NCBI GenBank assembly: GCA_964581905.1
Contig: CAZOQJ010000001.1
Location: 24,923 to 88,922, forward strand
Length of the DNA stretch: 64,000 nt
Origin: CAZBWE01 sp964581905
GTDB lineage: Bacteria; Planctomycetota; Phycisphaerae; Sedimentisphaerales; Anaerobacaceae
Direction of reading: 5' to 3'
Part shown: one piece after another, positions 1 through 8,951 of the stretch
How the letters are laid out: each line of letters starts with the position of its first letter
How positions within the stretch are numbered: the stretch's first letter is position 1
The notes under the pieces: generated by a model
The model's database searches: none
Told to the model about the DNA's origin: nothing
Seen by the model: the letters and a program-made list of their open reading frames with translations, nothing else
Made by a program: the position numbers and the translations under genes

Positions 1-454
1 TGCCGGCACTATCAATGTTAAAGTTCCTAATCAAATTAACCAGACAGGTATCGTAGGTTTTATCGTAGATATTACACAACTCGAAGTAACTGTTGATGTC
101 CCTGCGGTGGTGGTTATTAACGAACGCACAGGCACCATTGTAGTTGGAGAGAATGTCGGTATATCTACAGTGGCGATTTCCCAGGGCAGCCTGGTCGTAA
201 AAATCAGAGAAACTGCAAGAGTTTCTCAGCCGACCGCACCTTTCTCAGATGCAGGCCAAACAGTAACAGTGCCGGAAACCGAGATGGGAATTGAAGAGAA
301 AGATGGTTATCTGGTTCCAGTGCTAAAAGTAGTAACTGTTTCAGAGTTAGCTAAGGCACTCAATGCCATAGGAGCGACACCGCGAGACCTTATAGCAATA
401 TTCAATGCCTTGAAAAAAGCCGGGGCCCTTCAGGCCAGGCTGGAAATAATGTAA
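1..454 (+). CDS. flgI: Flagellar P-ring protein FlgI, C-terminal part
   Basis: The reading frame is open from base 2, so the gene begins before the window. About 150 C-terminal residues are present. They match the end of FlgI, the periplasmic protein that forms the P-ring around the flagellar rod in the peptidoglycan layer. Recognisable parts are the VVINERTGTIVVG stretch near the left edge and the closing segment with NAIGATPRDLIAIFNALK followed by a short ALQA tail, which are typical of FlgI. The next gene starts 10 bases after the TAA stop, so flgI heads the visible part of a flgI-flgJ-flgN-flgK-flgL operon. A P-ring implies a Gram-negative type envelope. Confidence 0.95.
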   Translation, partial: AGTINVKVPNQINQTGIVGFIVDITQLEVTVDVPAVVVINERTGTIVVGENVGISTVAISQGSLVVKIRETARVSQPTAPFSDAGQTVTVPETEMGIEEKDGYLVPVLKVVTVSELAKALNAIGATPRDLIAIFNALKKAGALQARLEIM

Positions 455-464
455 GGCCGATTTT

Positions 465-809
465 ATGGACAGCGCCCAATCGATATTAACTGAAATCGTA
501 CCACCGACGGTACAGATGGGGCATTTAAATAAATTCGACGCTGTCCGGGAAGGGAAAAAGGAGCAGTCTGCCAAAGATTTTGAATCAGTATTTATATATA
601 AGCTGTTGGAAGAAATGAAAAATACTATCGGTGATTGGGGCCTGGAAAAAGATGAAGCTTCCAGGCAAGTTCAGGGAATATTTTGGTTATACCTGGCTCG
701 TGATATTGCTGACAACGGCGGCTTTGGTCTGTGGAAGGATGTATATCAGCTTATGACCGACTCAGACAAAAAAAGTGCAGTGGCAGAGTTATTAGAAGAG
801 AGTAAATGA
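465..809 (+). CDS. flgJ: FlgJ-like rod-binding protein (rod domain only)
   Basis: A protein of 114 residues resembling the N-terminal rod-binding domain of FlgJ: an acidic helix (KDFESVFIYKLLEEMKNT) followed by a second helix ending in ARDIADNGGFGLWKDVY. Enterobacterial FlgJ is about 310 residues and has an added peptidoglycan hydrolase domain. That domain is absent here, as in many bacteria where muramidase and rod cap are separate proteins. The place directly after flgI supports the call. The stop overlaps the ATG of the next gene (ATGA), indicating coupled translation. Confidence 0.85.
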   Translation: MDSAQSILTEIVPPTVQMGHLNKFDAVREGKKEQSAKDFESVFIYKLLEEMKNTIGDWGLEKDEASRQVQGIFWLYLARDIADNGGFGLWKDVYQLMTDSDKKSAVAELLEESK

Positions 810-1390
810 AAACAACGGCGATTGAAATAGAAGACAGAGTTGACCCCGTTAGAGACCCACGATTAGAAGACTCAGGTTTTCAAGAAAAAATCTCTAACGG
901 GGTTGAGGAGTTGTTAGCTGTTCTTGACGGAGATATCCAGCACATACAGGAAAGTCTGTCAAGGTTGAACGAACTGCGCAGCCTGGTTGTCAAGCATGAT
1001 AATACGACTTTGGGCAAACTGCTTGAGAGCATCCAAACTGAGTCAGACAGTTACAAATACAATGAATTAAAACGGCAGTCGGTACGAAGAGAATTAGCAA
1101 CAGCTTTTGGCTGCGGTCTTGAGCAAATGACTTTGTCGATGCTCGAAGCTGAACTGACTGGAGAGAAGAAAGCTCAAGTAGCCGAGAAAAAGGCGATGCT
1201 AAGATTGTTGACAGACCAGCTTAAGAAGGAACATCTAAGCACGTCGCTGCTTTTATCAGATTGTGTCAGATTTAACAATGTGCTTTTAAAGAGTATTTTC
1301 GAGCTCTGCAAGACAGACACAATCACATACGATTCCAATGGGTTTACCAAACGTCAGGCTGATAGTGGATTTGTAAATTTGCGGTTTTAA
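806..1390 (+). CDS. flgN: FlgN-like export chaperone for hook-associated proteins
   Basis: A 194-residue, mostly helical protein. The central part (about residues 30-150) has the long amphipathic helices of the FlgN family, cytoplasmic chaperones that hold FlgK and FlgL before export. The C-terminal stretch with SGFVNLRF is short and polar. The main support is position: flgN immediately upstream of flgK is a very common arrangement, and flgK starts 13 bases downstream. The start overlaps the flgJ stop. FlgN proteins diverge strongly, so sequence alone gives moderate support. Confidence 0.75.
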   Translation: MKTTAIEIEDRVDPVRDPRLEDSGFQEKISNGVEELLAVLDGDIQHIQESLSRLNELRSLVVKHDNTTLGKLLESIQTESDSYKYNELKRQSVRRELATAFGCGLEQMTLSMLEAELTGEKKAQVAEKKAMLRLLTDQLKKEHLSTSLLLSDCVRFNNVLLKSIFELCKTDTITYDSNGFTKRQADSGFVNLRF

Positions 1391-1403
1391 ACGGATTTAA
1401 GAA

Positions 1404-3398
1404 ATGTCGAATTACTCCATAGGCATAAGCGGCCTCGATGCAGCTCAAAAAGCCATTGACATAATTGGCAACAATATTGCCAATGCGGCTACGGAAGGTT
1501 ACCACCGTCAGAAAATAGAACTAAGTCCTGCTTACTCATCGCAGGAAGGTTCGATTTTGCTTGGAGGAGGTGTTGACATCGCCAGTGTTACCAGAATAAT
1601 TGATGCTCTCTTAGGGCGGGAGATACTCCGACAGCAGTCCTCATTGGGACAGGTTTCACAGGAACTTACCAGCCTGCAGACAATTGAGAATGTATTTGGA
1701 GAGCTTTCAGCAGAAGATAAGGGTCTGAATGCGGCAATGGATAAGTTTTTCAGTGCGTTGCAGGACCTAAGCGTTTATCCCGCTGAAATCATTTGGCAAA
1801 ATCAGGCTGTGAGTGATGCGCAGGCAATGACCAGTCAGTTTAGGACATTAGGAGAATTTCTGGGCAATTTAGAGACACAAATTAGATTAGATGCTGAAAA
1901 CACTATTGAGTCTGTCAATGTGCTTACAAACCAAATCGCTGAACTCAACGAAAACATACAAAGAGTGGAGATAGGTGGGGGACAGGCCAACAGCCTGCGA
2001 GACCAAAGAGACCGCTGCATATCGAAATTGTCTGAGCTGGTTGGCCTCCAAACTCAAAACAGAGAATTTGGCGTAGTTGATGTAATCGTCGCGGGAATAC
2101 AGGTGGTGGCGAACGATTCTGTTGTCGAACTGGAGGTGGGTACGGATGAAAATACCAGTTTAGGTCTTTCAATTGTTGGTGCATCTAATTATTCAACCGA
2201 TGTTCAAGGCGGGAAGCTTGGGGCATTGCTGTCGTTGGAAAATGAGATAGTTCTTGATATTCGTGATAAGCTGGACTCTTTGGCAGGGGCGATAGTCAAT
2301 CAGATAAATCAACTCCATGTTCAGGGATTGGGTTCGGCGGGTTCTTTTACCGAGTTGACCGGCTGGACGATGACAAGTGAAGATTTGGCGGATTTTGTTC
2401 CTGCTGTAACCGATGGTGAGCTATATATAAGAATTACCAACACCAGCACCGGAGCGATAACCAGAGAACAAATCACTATTGACGCCGATGCAGGGGGAGA
2501 TTCTCTAACCACGGTAGCTGCGAAAATTAATGCAATTTCGGGCTCACCACTTACTGCTTCCGTGAATTCTTCGAATCAGCTGACTATCACAGCCAACACG
2601 GACTATAAATTTGATTTTTTGCCTGCAGTACTGCCGGAACCTGAAGCTGCTGATATTAGTTTTAGCGGGTCGTCAGACCCGACGGTAAGTGTATCAGGTA
2701 TTTACACGGGCAGCTCAAACGACACTTTAACGTTCACGGTCACTGGTACTGCGGACAACGATATTGGAAATGGCGATATCAGTCTCCTGGTAACTGACGG
2801 TGTGGGAGATACGATTGCTACTCTCAATATTGGTTTGGACTATGCATCTGGTGATAGGATTAAGGTTGGTAATACCGGTATCTGGGTATCTCTTGGTATG
2901 GGTGATTTGGCTATTGACGATTATTTCGAAGTAGATGTTTTTGCCGATTCAGATACTTCCGGGTTGTTGTCAGCAACTGGACTGAACTGTTTTTTTTCCG
3001 GCACCAGTGCCAATGATATATCAGTTTGTTCGGATATAGTTACTACACCTGCGAGGATAGCGACGTGCCTGGGTGCAGATACGACCGACAACACCAACGT
3101 TATGCGGATGGCGGATGTAAAAGAAACGGCTGTGAGCACTCTGGACTCTTCGACTTGTGGAGATTTTTATCGCCGATTGGTTACCAGCATTGGTCAACAA
3201 CTCTCAGTCAGGCAGATGCGTCAGGACAACATTGAGGTTATGATGCTAAGCCTCACGAATCAACAAAACGATATAAGTGGTGTTGACATCAATGAAGAAG
3301 CGACCCAGCTGTTGGTGTTCGAGCAGATGTTTCAGGCAATGGCGAGGTATGTGAATACGGTTAAAGAATCGAATGACACCATTATACAGCTAATATAA
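1404..3398 (+). CDS. flgK: Flagellar hook-associated protein FlgK (HAP1)
   Basis: 664 residues. The N-terminus (YSIGISGLDAAQKAIDIIGN then NIANAATEGYHRQ) is the diagnostic HAP1/rod-hook motif, and the C-terminus (DINEEATQLLVFEQMFQAMA) is the conserved D0 helix. FlgK forms the first junction ring between hook and filament. The middle, about residues 320-560, is a long beta-rich, Ser/Thr/Gly/Asp-rich insertion. It makes the protein longer than the roughly 550-residue enterobacterial form and is expected to lie on the outer surface. flgL follows after 28 bases. Confidence 0.96.
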   Translation: MSNYSIGISGLDAAQKAIDIIGNNIANAATEGYHRQKIELSPAYSSQEGSILLGGGVDIASVTRIIDALLGREILRQQSSLGQVSQELTSLQTIENVFGELSAEDKGLNAAMDKFFSALQDLSVYPAEIIWQNQAVSDAQAMTSQFRTLGEFLGNLETQIRLDAENTIESVNVLTNQIAELNENIQRVEIGGGQANSLRDQRDRCISKLSELVGLQTQNREFGVVDVIVAGIQVVANDSVVELEVGTDENTSLGLSIVGASNYSTDVQGGKLGALLSLENEIVLDIRDKLDSLAGAIVNQINQLHVQGLGSAGSFTELTGWTMTSEDLADFVPAVTDGELYIRITNTSTGAITREQITIDADAGGDSLTTVAAKINAISGSPLTASVNSSNQLTITANTDYKFDFLPAVLPEPEAADISFSGSSDPTVSVSGIYTGSSNDTLTFTVTGTADNDIGNGDISLLVTDGVGDTIATLNIGLDYASGDRIKVGNTGIWVSLGMGDLAIDDYFEVDVFADSDTSGLLSATGLNCFFSGTSANDISVCSDIVTTPARIATCLGADTTDNTNVMRMADVKETAVSTLDSSTCGDFYRRLVTSIGQQLSVRQMRQDNIEVMMLSLTNQQNDISGVDINEEATQLLVFEQMFQAMARYVNTVKESNDTIIQLI

Positions 3399-3426
3399 TT
3401 ATCTGAGTTTATATCAAAGGTTTAAA

Positions 3427-4617
3427 ATGGGTGGAACGCTGTTAAACATTTACAGTAATGTCGGTTTTGCCTTGAACCTGCAAGCTGAAATGATGGCTCG
3501 ACTTCAGGAGCAAGTATCTACCGGCTCACGGATAAATCGGGCTTCTGACGACCCCTCTGCAGCCTATCGAGTTTTAGGATTAAACTCTGAGAAGAGACTG
3601 CTGGAGAATTATGTGGACAATATGCTACAAGTCAGTAGCACACTGGAGATTTCATACAACATTATTGAGGAGATTACATCAGCTATTTCTAAAGAAAAAG
3701 TACATCTGACACAAATTGTCAGCAGTACCTATTCAGATCAAGGGAGAAACCAGCTTGCTGAAGAAATGAATGATGTGTTGGAGCAGGTGCTTGTATTAGC
3801 TAACACCAGACACATGAACCAATATCTTTTTGGAGGGAGCAACACGGGCTCTGCACCATATGTTGCTCAGCGCAGCAATGGAGAAATTAGCAGCGTAACT
3901 TACGAGGGGGACTTTGATGGTCGGCATGTAGAAGTGGCCCCCGGCATGGAATCCAATATTTATTCTGTGGGTGATAGCATCTTTCGCCTTGACAGTCGTG
4001 GTACCCCTATCTTTTTTGGCGATACGGGTGCGGCAGCCGGCGTAGCGACATCAAGCGTTCGGGGATACGTCTGGCTGACGGTAACTTATAATGAATCAAG
4101 CGGTCAATATGAACTTTCTATCGATGGGGGGGCCAGTACTGTAGCTGTGGCGGGAGATACCTCCAACCTGGCTGTGACAGATTCTCAAACCGGACGAGTT
4201 TTGTATGTTGATGGCTCAAATATAACCACCACTGGCACCAGTGTGGTTTGTGTGCCGGGGACTTATGATATATTCAATACCCTTATTAGCCTTCGGGATA
4301 TATTGAGAAATGAAAGCGGTTTTTCCAACGCTATGATTGAGCAGTTAGTAAATAATTCAATAAGTACATTGAGTGAGTTAGAAGACCGTCTTGTGGAAAA
4401 ATCCGTTTCTACAGCTTCGAAAGTCGGGTTTCTGGAGAGCCTTAAGGATACTCTTAGTAATATAAAGTTTAGCGCAGAAGATGAGGCTACAACTCTGCAG
4501 CAAGCCGATATTAGCCAAGTTGCCTTAGATATTTCCCGCAGCGAGGTCCTGTACCAAATGTCATTAGCAGTGGCTGGCAAGCTTATGTCTTTGTCACTTC
4601 TGGATTTTATTGGATAG
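3427..4617 (+). CDS. flgL: Flagellar hook-associated protein FlgL (HAP3)
   Basis: 396 residues with a flagellin-like N-terminus (EQVSTGSRINRASDDPSAAY) and a C-terminal helix (ISRSEVLYQMSLAVAGKLM then SLSLLDFIG) typical of FlgL, the second hook-filament junction protein. An RNHMNQYLFGGS-like segment (here RHMNQYLFGGS, about residue 130) is also characteristic. Last gene of the hook-associated group; a strong hairpin follows the stop. Confidence 0.95.
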   Translation: MGGTLLNIYSNVGFALNLQAEMMARLQEQVSTGSRINRASDDPSAAYRVLGLNSEKRLLENYVDNMLQVSSTLEISYNIIEEITSAISKEKVHLTQIVSSTYSDQGRNQLAEEMNDVLEQVLVLANTRHMNQYLFGGSNTGSAPYVAQRSNGEISSVTYEGDFDGRHVEVAPGMESNIYSVGDSIFRLDSRGTPIFFGDTGAAAGVATSSVRGYVWLTVTYNESSGQYELSIDGGASTVAVAGDTSNLAVTDSQTGRVLYVDGSNITTTGTSVVCVPGTYDIFNTLISLRDILRNESGFSNAMIEQLVNNSISTLSELEDRLVEKSVSTASKVGFLESLKDTLSNIKFSAEDEATTLQQADISQVALDISRSEVLYQMSLAVAGKLMSLSLLDFIG

Positions 4618-4620
4618 TTA

Positions 4621-4645
4621 CCCCGCCCCTGCTGCAGGGGCGGGG
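4621..4645 (+). terminator. GC-rich hairpin after flgL, probable transcription terminator
   Basis: A perfect inverted repeat with 12-base arms around one central T (arms start CCCCGCCCC and end GGGGCGGGG) begins 3 bases after the flgL stop. It is not followed by a U-run, so it may be a factor-dependent terminator or an RNA-stabilising structure. Its C4/G4 ends also resemble the composite palindromes found elsewhere in the window. Confidence 0.6.
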
Positions 4646-4760
4646 CACAAATGTTTGATATTTATACAGATTTTATATGGGAAACTACAAAATCGCGGAT
4701 AAATGTCGGCTGGAGTCGATGGTATAGAATTTGCTCAATAATGTAATGGTTATGCTATGA

Positions 4761-4793
4761 CCGTCTCGTCGGGGCCGAGCCCGCCGTAGCCCG
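4761..4793. repeat. Dispersed repeat, CGTCTCG / CCGTAGCC family, copy 1
   Basis: GC-rich 33-base stretch in the gap between flgL and the next gene. It has CGTCTCG near its start and GCCGTAGCC near its end, the same arrangement as the copies at 37047-37079 and 37941-37972. A 13-base core (4777-4789) is identical to the complement of 56228-56240 inside gspD. The gap 4646-4848 otherwise holds only AT-rich sequence and the ribosome binding site of the next gene. Confidence 0.6.
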
Positions 4794-4848
4794 ATTGGCT
4801 GTGAGCTTATTAAAGAAATGCTGTGACGGAAACAAGGAGTAAAAACAG

Positions 4849-6303
4849 ATGATAATGGAGACAAACTCGAATAATTATGAGATAGGTTTGGAATTAGCTG
4901 AGGCGGGCAAACACACTGAGGCCCTTGCTTGTATACAAAAACACCTTCGAACAGCACCTGAAGATGCCCAGGCGTTGAATGATGCGGGGGCAGTTCTTCA
5001 TTGTCTCGGCCGGTCGGATGAAGCCATCGAGCATCTTACCAAAGCAAGAAACCTAAGGCCCCATTCAACTGAGATATTGTGGAATCTGTCCGAGACCTAC
5101 ATGGCTGTCGGTAAAGTAAAAGAGGCAACAATTCTTTTTGATGATATGCAACGGTTGGGAATATTAAATGCGGATGTACTTAACAGGGCTGCCACAATTT
5201 TTTTGAATCGAAACGATAAAGCCAACGCTATAGAAATGCTGCTCCGCTCCCAGAAGATATGGTCTGAACAGGAAATCCTTAAGCCGGCACTCGAAGTAAT
5301 TCGTTTGAAAAGGCCGAGGATAGCCTTCTTCTGTGGTGGCGACGGGATGACATTTCTTGACAAAATCATCGAGTTTACAAAACGGCGTTTCAATGTACGT
5401 GTCTTCGAGGGCCAGACGGAGGATGAACTATACGAGCTTATGGTGTGGAGTGATATATCGTGGTTTGAGTGGTGCACTAATCTTGCAGTAGCCGCGTCGA
5501 AAAGGCCGAAAATCTGCAAGAACATTATTAGGCTGCATCGCTACGAAGCTTATGAGCAATGGCCGCAAGAGGTTAACTGGAATAATATCGACACTCTTAT
5601 AACTGTCGGAAACGACATTACCAAACAAACGCTTCTGGGTAAAGTTCCGGACCTTGAAAGTTATACCTCGTTGGTTGCCGTTCCCAATGGGATTGACCTT
5701 GGCAAGTTCAAACTGATTGACCGCCGGCAGGGTAAGAACATCGCCTTTCTGGCTAATTTGAGGATGGTAAAGAATCCCGCCCTTGTATTACAGTGCATGC
5801 AAAAGCTCCACTACATCGACCCTGGATACCACCTGTTTTTCGCCGGCAGATTTCAAGACCAGGCGCTTGAACAATATTTAAGGCATATGGTTTGTGCTCT
5901 TGGGCTTGATGATGTGGTGTTCTTTGATGGATGGCAGGAAGACGTAAACTCCTGGTTACAGGACAAACACTATATAGTTTCAACGTCCATTTGTGAAGGA
6001 CACCCCGTTGGATTGTTAGAGGGTATAGCATGCGGCCTGAAGCCGGTTATACACAATTTCACGGGGGCCAAAGATATTTTCCCATCGGAATTCCTGTTTA
6101 ACATTTCTGAAGAATTCTGTGAGCAAATTCTTTCCGATAAATACGAGCCCCAAAAGTATCGCAAATTTGTTGAAGAAAAATATTCTCTAAAAAGCCAGTT
6201 GAGCAGAATAAACGAGATATTCATCCAATTCGAAGCTCAGATAGATGGCGAATCATCTTTGGATGCAACCGCTCCGATATTCGAGAGCAATGCTGTGGTG
6301 TAA
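4849..6303 (+). CDS. TPR-glycosyltransferase fusion (GT4-like)
   Basis: 484 residues. Residues 1-130 are TPR repeats (LELAEAGKHTEALACIQKHL; LNDAGAVLHCLGRSDEAIEH). Residues about 155-440 form a GT-B fold glycosyltransferase of the GT4 type: a nucleotide-sugar region with VPNGIDLGKFK and the acidic motif CEGHPVGLLEGIACG near residue 383, which carries the E-x7-E pair. An AAGGAG ribosome site lies 9 bases before the ATG. First gene of the glycosylation island; being embedded among flagellar genes suggests a role in modifying flagellin or surface glycan. Acceptor and sugar cannot be told. Confidence 0.8.
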   Translation: MIMETNSNNYEIGLELAEAGKHTEALACIQKHLRTAPEDAQALNDAGAVLHCLGRSDEAIEHLTKARNLRPHSTEILWNLSETYMAVGKVKEATILFDDMQRLGILNADVLNRAATIFLNRNDKANAIEMLLRSQKIWSEQEILKPALEVIRLKRPRIAFFCGGDGMTFLDKIIEFTKRRFNVRVFEGQTEDELYELMVWSDISWFEWCTNLAVAASKRPKICKNIIRLHRYEAYEQWPQEVNWNNIDTLITVGNDITKQTLLGKVPDLESYTSLVAVPNGIDLGKFKLIDRRQGKNIAFLANLRMVKNPALVLQCMQKLHYIDPGYHLFFAGRFQDQALEQYLRHMVCALGLDDVVFFDGWQEDVNSWLQDKHYIVSTSICEGHPVGLLEGIACGLKPVIHNFTGAKDIFPSEFLFNISEEFCEQILSDKYEPQKYRKFVEEKYSLKSQLSRINEIFIQFEAQIDGESSLDATAPIFESNAVV

Positions 6304-6335
6304 TATTTGGTCAATAAAAGAGGATTACCAGTTTT

Positions 6336-7934
6336 ATGATGGAAAAAGACCACAAAAAAAAGGCCGAACCGCTGGTCAGTGTCTTATTGCCGACTTACAA
6401 CCGGCGGAGCGTTTTGCCTACGGCACTTTCCAGTGTTGTACGGCAGAACTACAGTAATCTTGAAATTTTCGTAATCAGAGACGGCGGAGAAGATGTAAGC
6501 GATATTATCAACTCATTTAATGACCCGAGGATTGCTTTTATTGACAGGTCGGAAAATCGAGGCAAGGCCTTCTCACTGAACCAGGCCCTGTTACAAGCAA
6601 ATGGCAAATACATCGCCTATCTTGATGATGACGATTTATATTACCCCCATCATATAGGAACGTTGGTAAATGCCTTGGAGGATGGAAGCAACTGTCAGGT
6701 TGCATACAGTGATTTGCACAGGACGTACTGCCGGATTGGTCCTGATGGCGAGCGAGAGGTTTTAAGCAAGATTCTCGACATCAGCCGGGACTTCGACCGC
6801 TTTTTTACGCTTTGTTTCAACCATACGCTGCATGTAAGTTTGATGCACACCAGAGAGATACTCGAAAAAACCGGCACCTTTAATGAAAAGCTAAATATCC
6901 TGATTGACTGGGATTTAACCCGGAGGTTGTCATTCTTTACCGATTTCCACCATGTCCACGAAATCACTGGAGAATTTTACCACCCTGTTGGGGACTCTGA
7001 CAGAATTTCAGCTCGGTATCACAAAGAGCAGGATGAATACGTAAAGAATTTTCTGGCGATACGAACCACCAGACCTCCTAAACCATGGCCGAAAATTAAG
7101 GATATGTCCATTATTCTTACAATGGATGGGCTGAACGAACAAGTGCAGGATACCCTTGTTTCTATCTGGCGACACACCTTCTATCCCTATCAGGTTTATC
7201 TGCCGCTGAGGCAGTCCGAATTTGGCAAGCTCGATATGGAGATACCAAACGTGGTCACTGTTCCGGTGGAGTCTCGGGCGTCAAAGGAGCAAAGCATAGA
7301 CGCGGCTCTGACCGAATGCGATGGTGATGTTATTGCCATAGTACCGGCGGCATTTCCAATAAGAAATTTATGGGTGGAGGATTCGCTCTATGCTCTGGTC
7401 AATAGCTCCGTGAGCAAAGAGGCCTTTGAACTGGAGGATTCAACATACAAACTCTGGGCTGTTATATTAAACAGAGAGGACTTGGATTATGCTCGAAAAA
7501 ACTTTCCGCACCTGCCCCTTTGTCAGTCTCTAAAAGCTGCCGGCATTATAATAAGGCGTGTGCTTGCCGAGGAGATTCCGTTTCAGTATGACCAGTTACT
7601 TGAGCAGGCCAGAGCCGCAGAAAAAGACGGGAACTGGTTAAAAGCAGCACAGACATTTGGATATATTGCCGAACATTATCAAAACAAATTGTGGATAAGG
7701 ACACAGGCCGTGAGGGCTTTTTTCAAGGCCGGCCTTCATACCCAGGCCGCTCAGCTTGTCCACCAGGTCAATCAACAACGGCCGACGGTGGATACCCTCT
7801 TGTTAGAGGCAAGGCTCAATCGGCGAAAAGATTGTAAATCAGCAATCGAAATACTCGAAAAGGCGGAACAAATGCTCGAGTTCCCATTTAATCAGGTGTT
7901 GCAAAACGACCCTGTATTTAAGGAAAAGATTTGA
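6336..7934 (+). CDS. GT2 glycosyltransferase with TPR-like C-terminus
   Basis: 532 residues. Residues about 12-230 are a GT-A glycosyltransferase family 2 domain: VSVLLPTYNRRSVLPTAL at the start, GKYIAYLDDDDLYYPHH (metal-binding Asp cluster near residue 95) and an acceptor-side WD motif (LIDWDLTRRL). The middle is a second, degenerate glycosyltransferase-like stretch without a clear DXD. Residues about 410-520 have TPR-type helix pairs (DGNWLKAAQTFGYIAEHY). The next gene starts one base after the stop. Confidence 0.8.
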   Translation: MMEKDHKKKAEPLVSVLLPTYNRRSVLPTALSSVVRQNYSNLEIFVIRDGGEDVSDIINSFNDPRIAFIDRSENRGKAFSLNQALLQANGKYIAYLDDDDLYYPHHIGTLVNALEDGSNCQVAYSDLHRTYCRIGPDGEREVLSKILDISRDFDRFFTLCFNHTLHVSLMHTREILEKTGTFNEKLNILIDWDLTRRLSFFTDFHHVHEITGEFYHPVGDSDRISARYHKEQDEYVKNFLAIRTTRPPKPWPKIKDMSIILTMDGLNEQVQDTLVSIWRHTFYPYQVYLPLRQSEFGKLDMEIPNVVTVPVESRASKEQSIDAALTECDGDVIAIVPAAFPIRNLWVEDSLYALVNSSVSKEAFELEDSTYKLWAVILNREDLDYARKNFPHLPLCQSLKAAGIIIRRVLAEEIPFQYDQLLEQARAAEKDGNWLKAAQTFGYIAEHYQNKLWIRTQAVRAFFKAGLHTQAAQLVHQVNQQRPTVDTLLLEARLNRRKDCKSAIEILEKAEQMLEFPFNQVLQNDPVFKEKI

Positions 7935-7935
7935 T

Positions 7936-8562
7936 ATGGATATTACACAAAACAATACAGACCAGCAGAAAAATACGACCCAGCGTTACGAGGTATTACA
8001 AGAACTCGGTGACTGTAATACCTCTGTTGGTAATTATGAAGAGGCTCAGCGGTGTTATGAAAAGGCAGCGTCGGTGAGTCCTGATGAGCCGGGGCCTTAC
8101 GTGGGGCTGGGAGTAATTGCACTGCAAAAAAATCTTCTGGATGATGCGAGAATAGCTTTTAGGGTCGCTTGTCGGCTGGACCCCGATTGCTCTAAGGCAT
8201 ATGCTGGTCTGGCAATGGTCGCGCAGCAAAATGGCGACCACAGATCGGCCTTTGACATGTACTTAAAGTCTCTGGAGCTGGACACAGACAATCTGACCGC
8301 TCTTTTGGGACTGTTTCAAACCTCCTGCCGGATGGGTTCATTTGTCCAGGTCACTTACTATCTTGAAGCATACCTGGATATACACCCGGGCGATATTTCC
8401 GTCATGTTCACTTTGGCGGCTCTTTATATGAAAGATAACCGCTTTGAGCAGTCCAAAAAAATTCTCTTGGATATTTTAGCTTTAGTTCCTTCCAATAAAG
8501 ACGCAATCAATCTTCTCGAAGAGGTGGAACATAAATTAGCTCAAAGAGAAAGTACAGGGTAA
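7936..8562 (+). CDS. TPR repeat protein
   Basis: 208 residues consisting almost wholly of tetratricopeptide repeats (for example GNYEEAQRCYEKAASVSPDE and GDHRSAFDMYLKSLELDTDN). No catalytic domain, signal peptide or membrane segment is visible, so it is probably a cytoplasmic scaffold. It lies tightly between two other island genes (one base after the upstream stop, zero bases before the next ATG). A partnership with the neighbouring glycosyltransferases is inferred from context only. Confidence 0.75.
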   Translation: MDITQNNTDQQKNTTQRYEVLQELGDCNTSVGNYEEAQRCYEKAASVSPDEPGPYVGLGVIALQKNLLDDARIAFRVACRLDPDCSKAYAGLAMVAQQNGDHRSAFDMYLKSLELDTDNLTALLGLFQTSCRMGSFVQVTYYLEAYLDIHPGDISVMFTLAALYMKDNRFEQSKKILLDILALVPSNKDAINLLEEVEHKLAQRESTG

Positions 8563-8871
8563 ATGAGCATTAAAAAAAAACTTTTGTTGGATAAGCTGCA
8601 GAATATTTTACAAAGGCAAATAGAGCTGGCCCGGCAAGGTAATATCGGCGAGGTCGAAGCTTTGGTTGAACAAGCCGGATTCCTCGTGGAAAGGATTTCT
8701 GATTTAGAGATTTTAGAACTGCCTGAATATAAAAATTACCGGGAAAAATTACAGAGATTGTACAAAGAGTTGTGCCTGATACTTGCTGAACGGAAAACCG
8801 GTATTGCTGAAGAGCTAAGCCGGATTCGTAAAGGCAGAAGGACCGTACAGACCTATCACAGTAGTATTTGA
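8563..8871 (+). CDS. Small helical protein, possibly FliT-like chaperone
   Basis: 102 residues, highly charged and predicted to be all helix (LQNILQRQIELARQGNIGEV; EKLQRLYKELCLILAERKT). Size, helical pattern and a basic C-terminus resemble the FliT/FlgN class of flagellar export chaperones, and FliT would fit a region that also encodes fliD and fliS. These families have little sequence conservation, so the call is tentative. The ATG directly abuts the stop of the TPR gene, so the two are co-translated. It may instead belong functionally to the glycosylation genes. Confidence 0.4.
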   Translation: MSIKKKLLLDKLQNILQRQIELARQGNIGEVEALVEQAGFLVERISDLEILELPEYKNYREKLQRLYKELCLILAERKTGIAEELSRIRKGRRTVQTYHSSI

Positions 8872-8951
8872 TTATGAGTTAATCGTTTTAAGGGATGACT
8901 AAGAACGTAGAAAAATATTTACCAGATGAGGAGGACAATTAAAGGGCTGTT

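Noticed and set aside
4685..4957. Minus-strand open frame over the flgL-glycosyltransferase gap
   Set aside because: It overlaps the well-supported start of the 4849 gene and the CGTCTCG repeat; no motif is visible.
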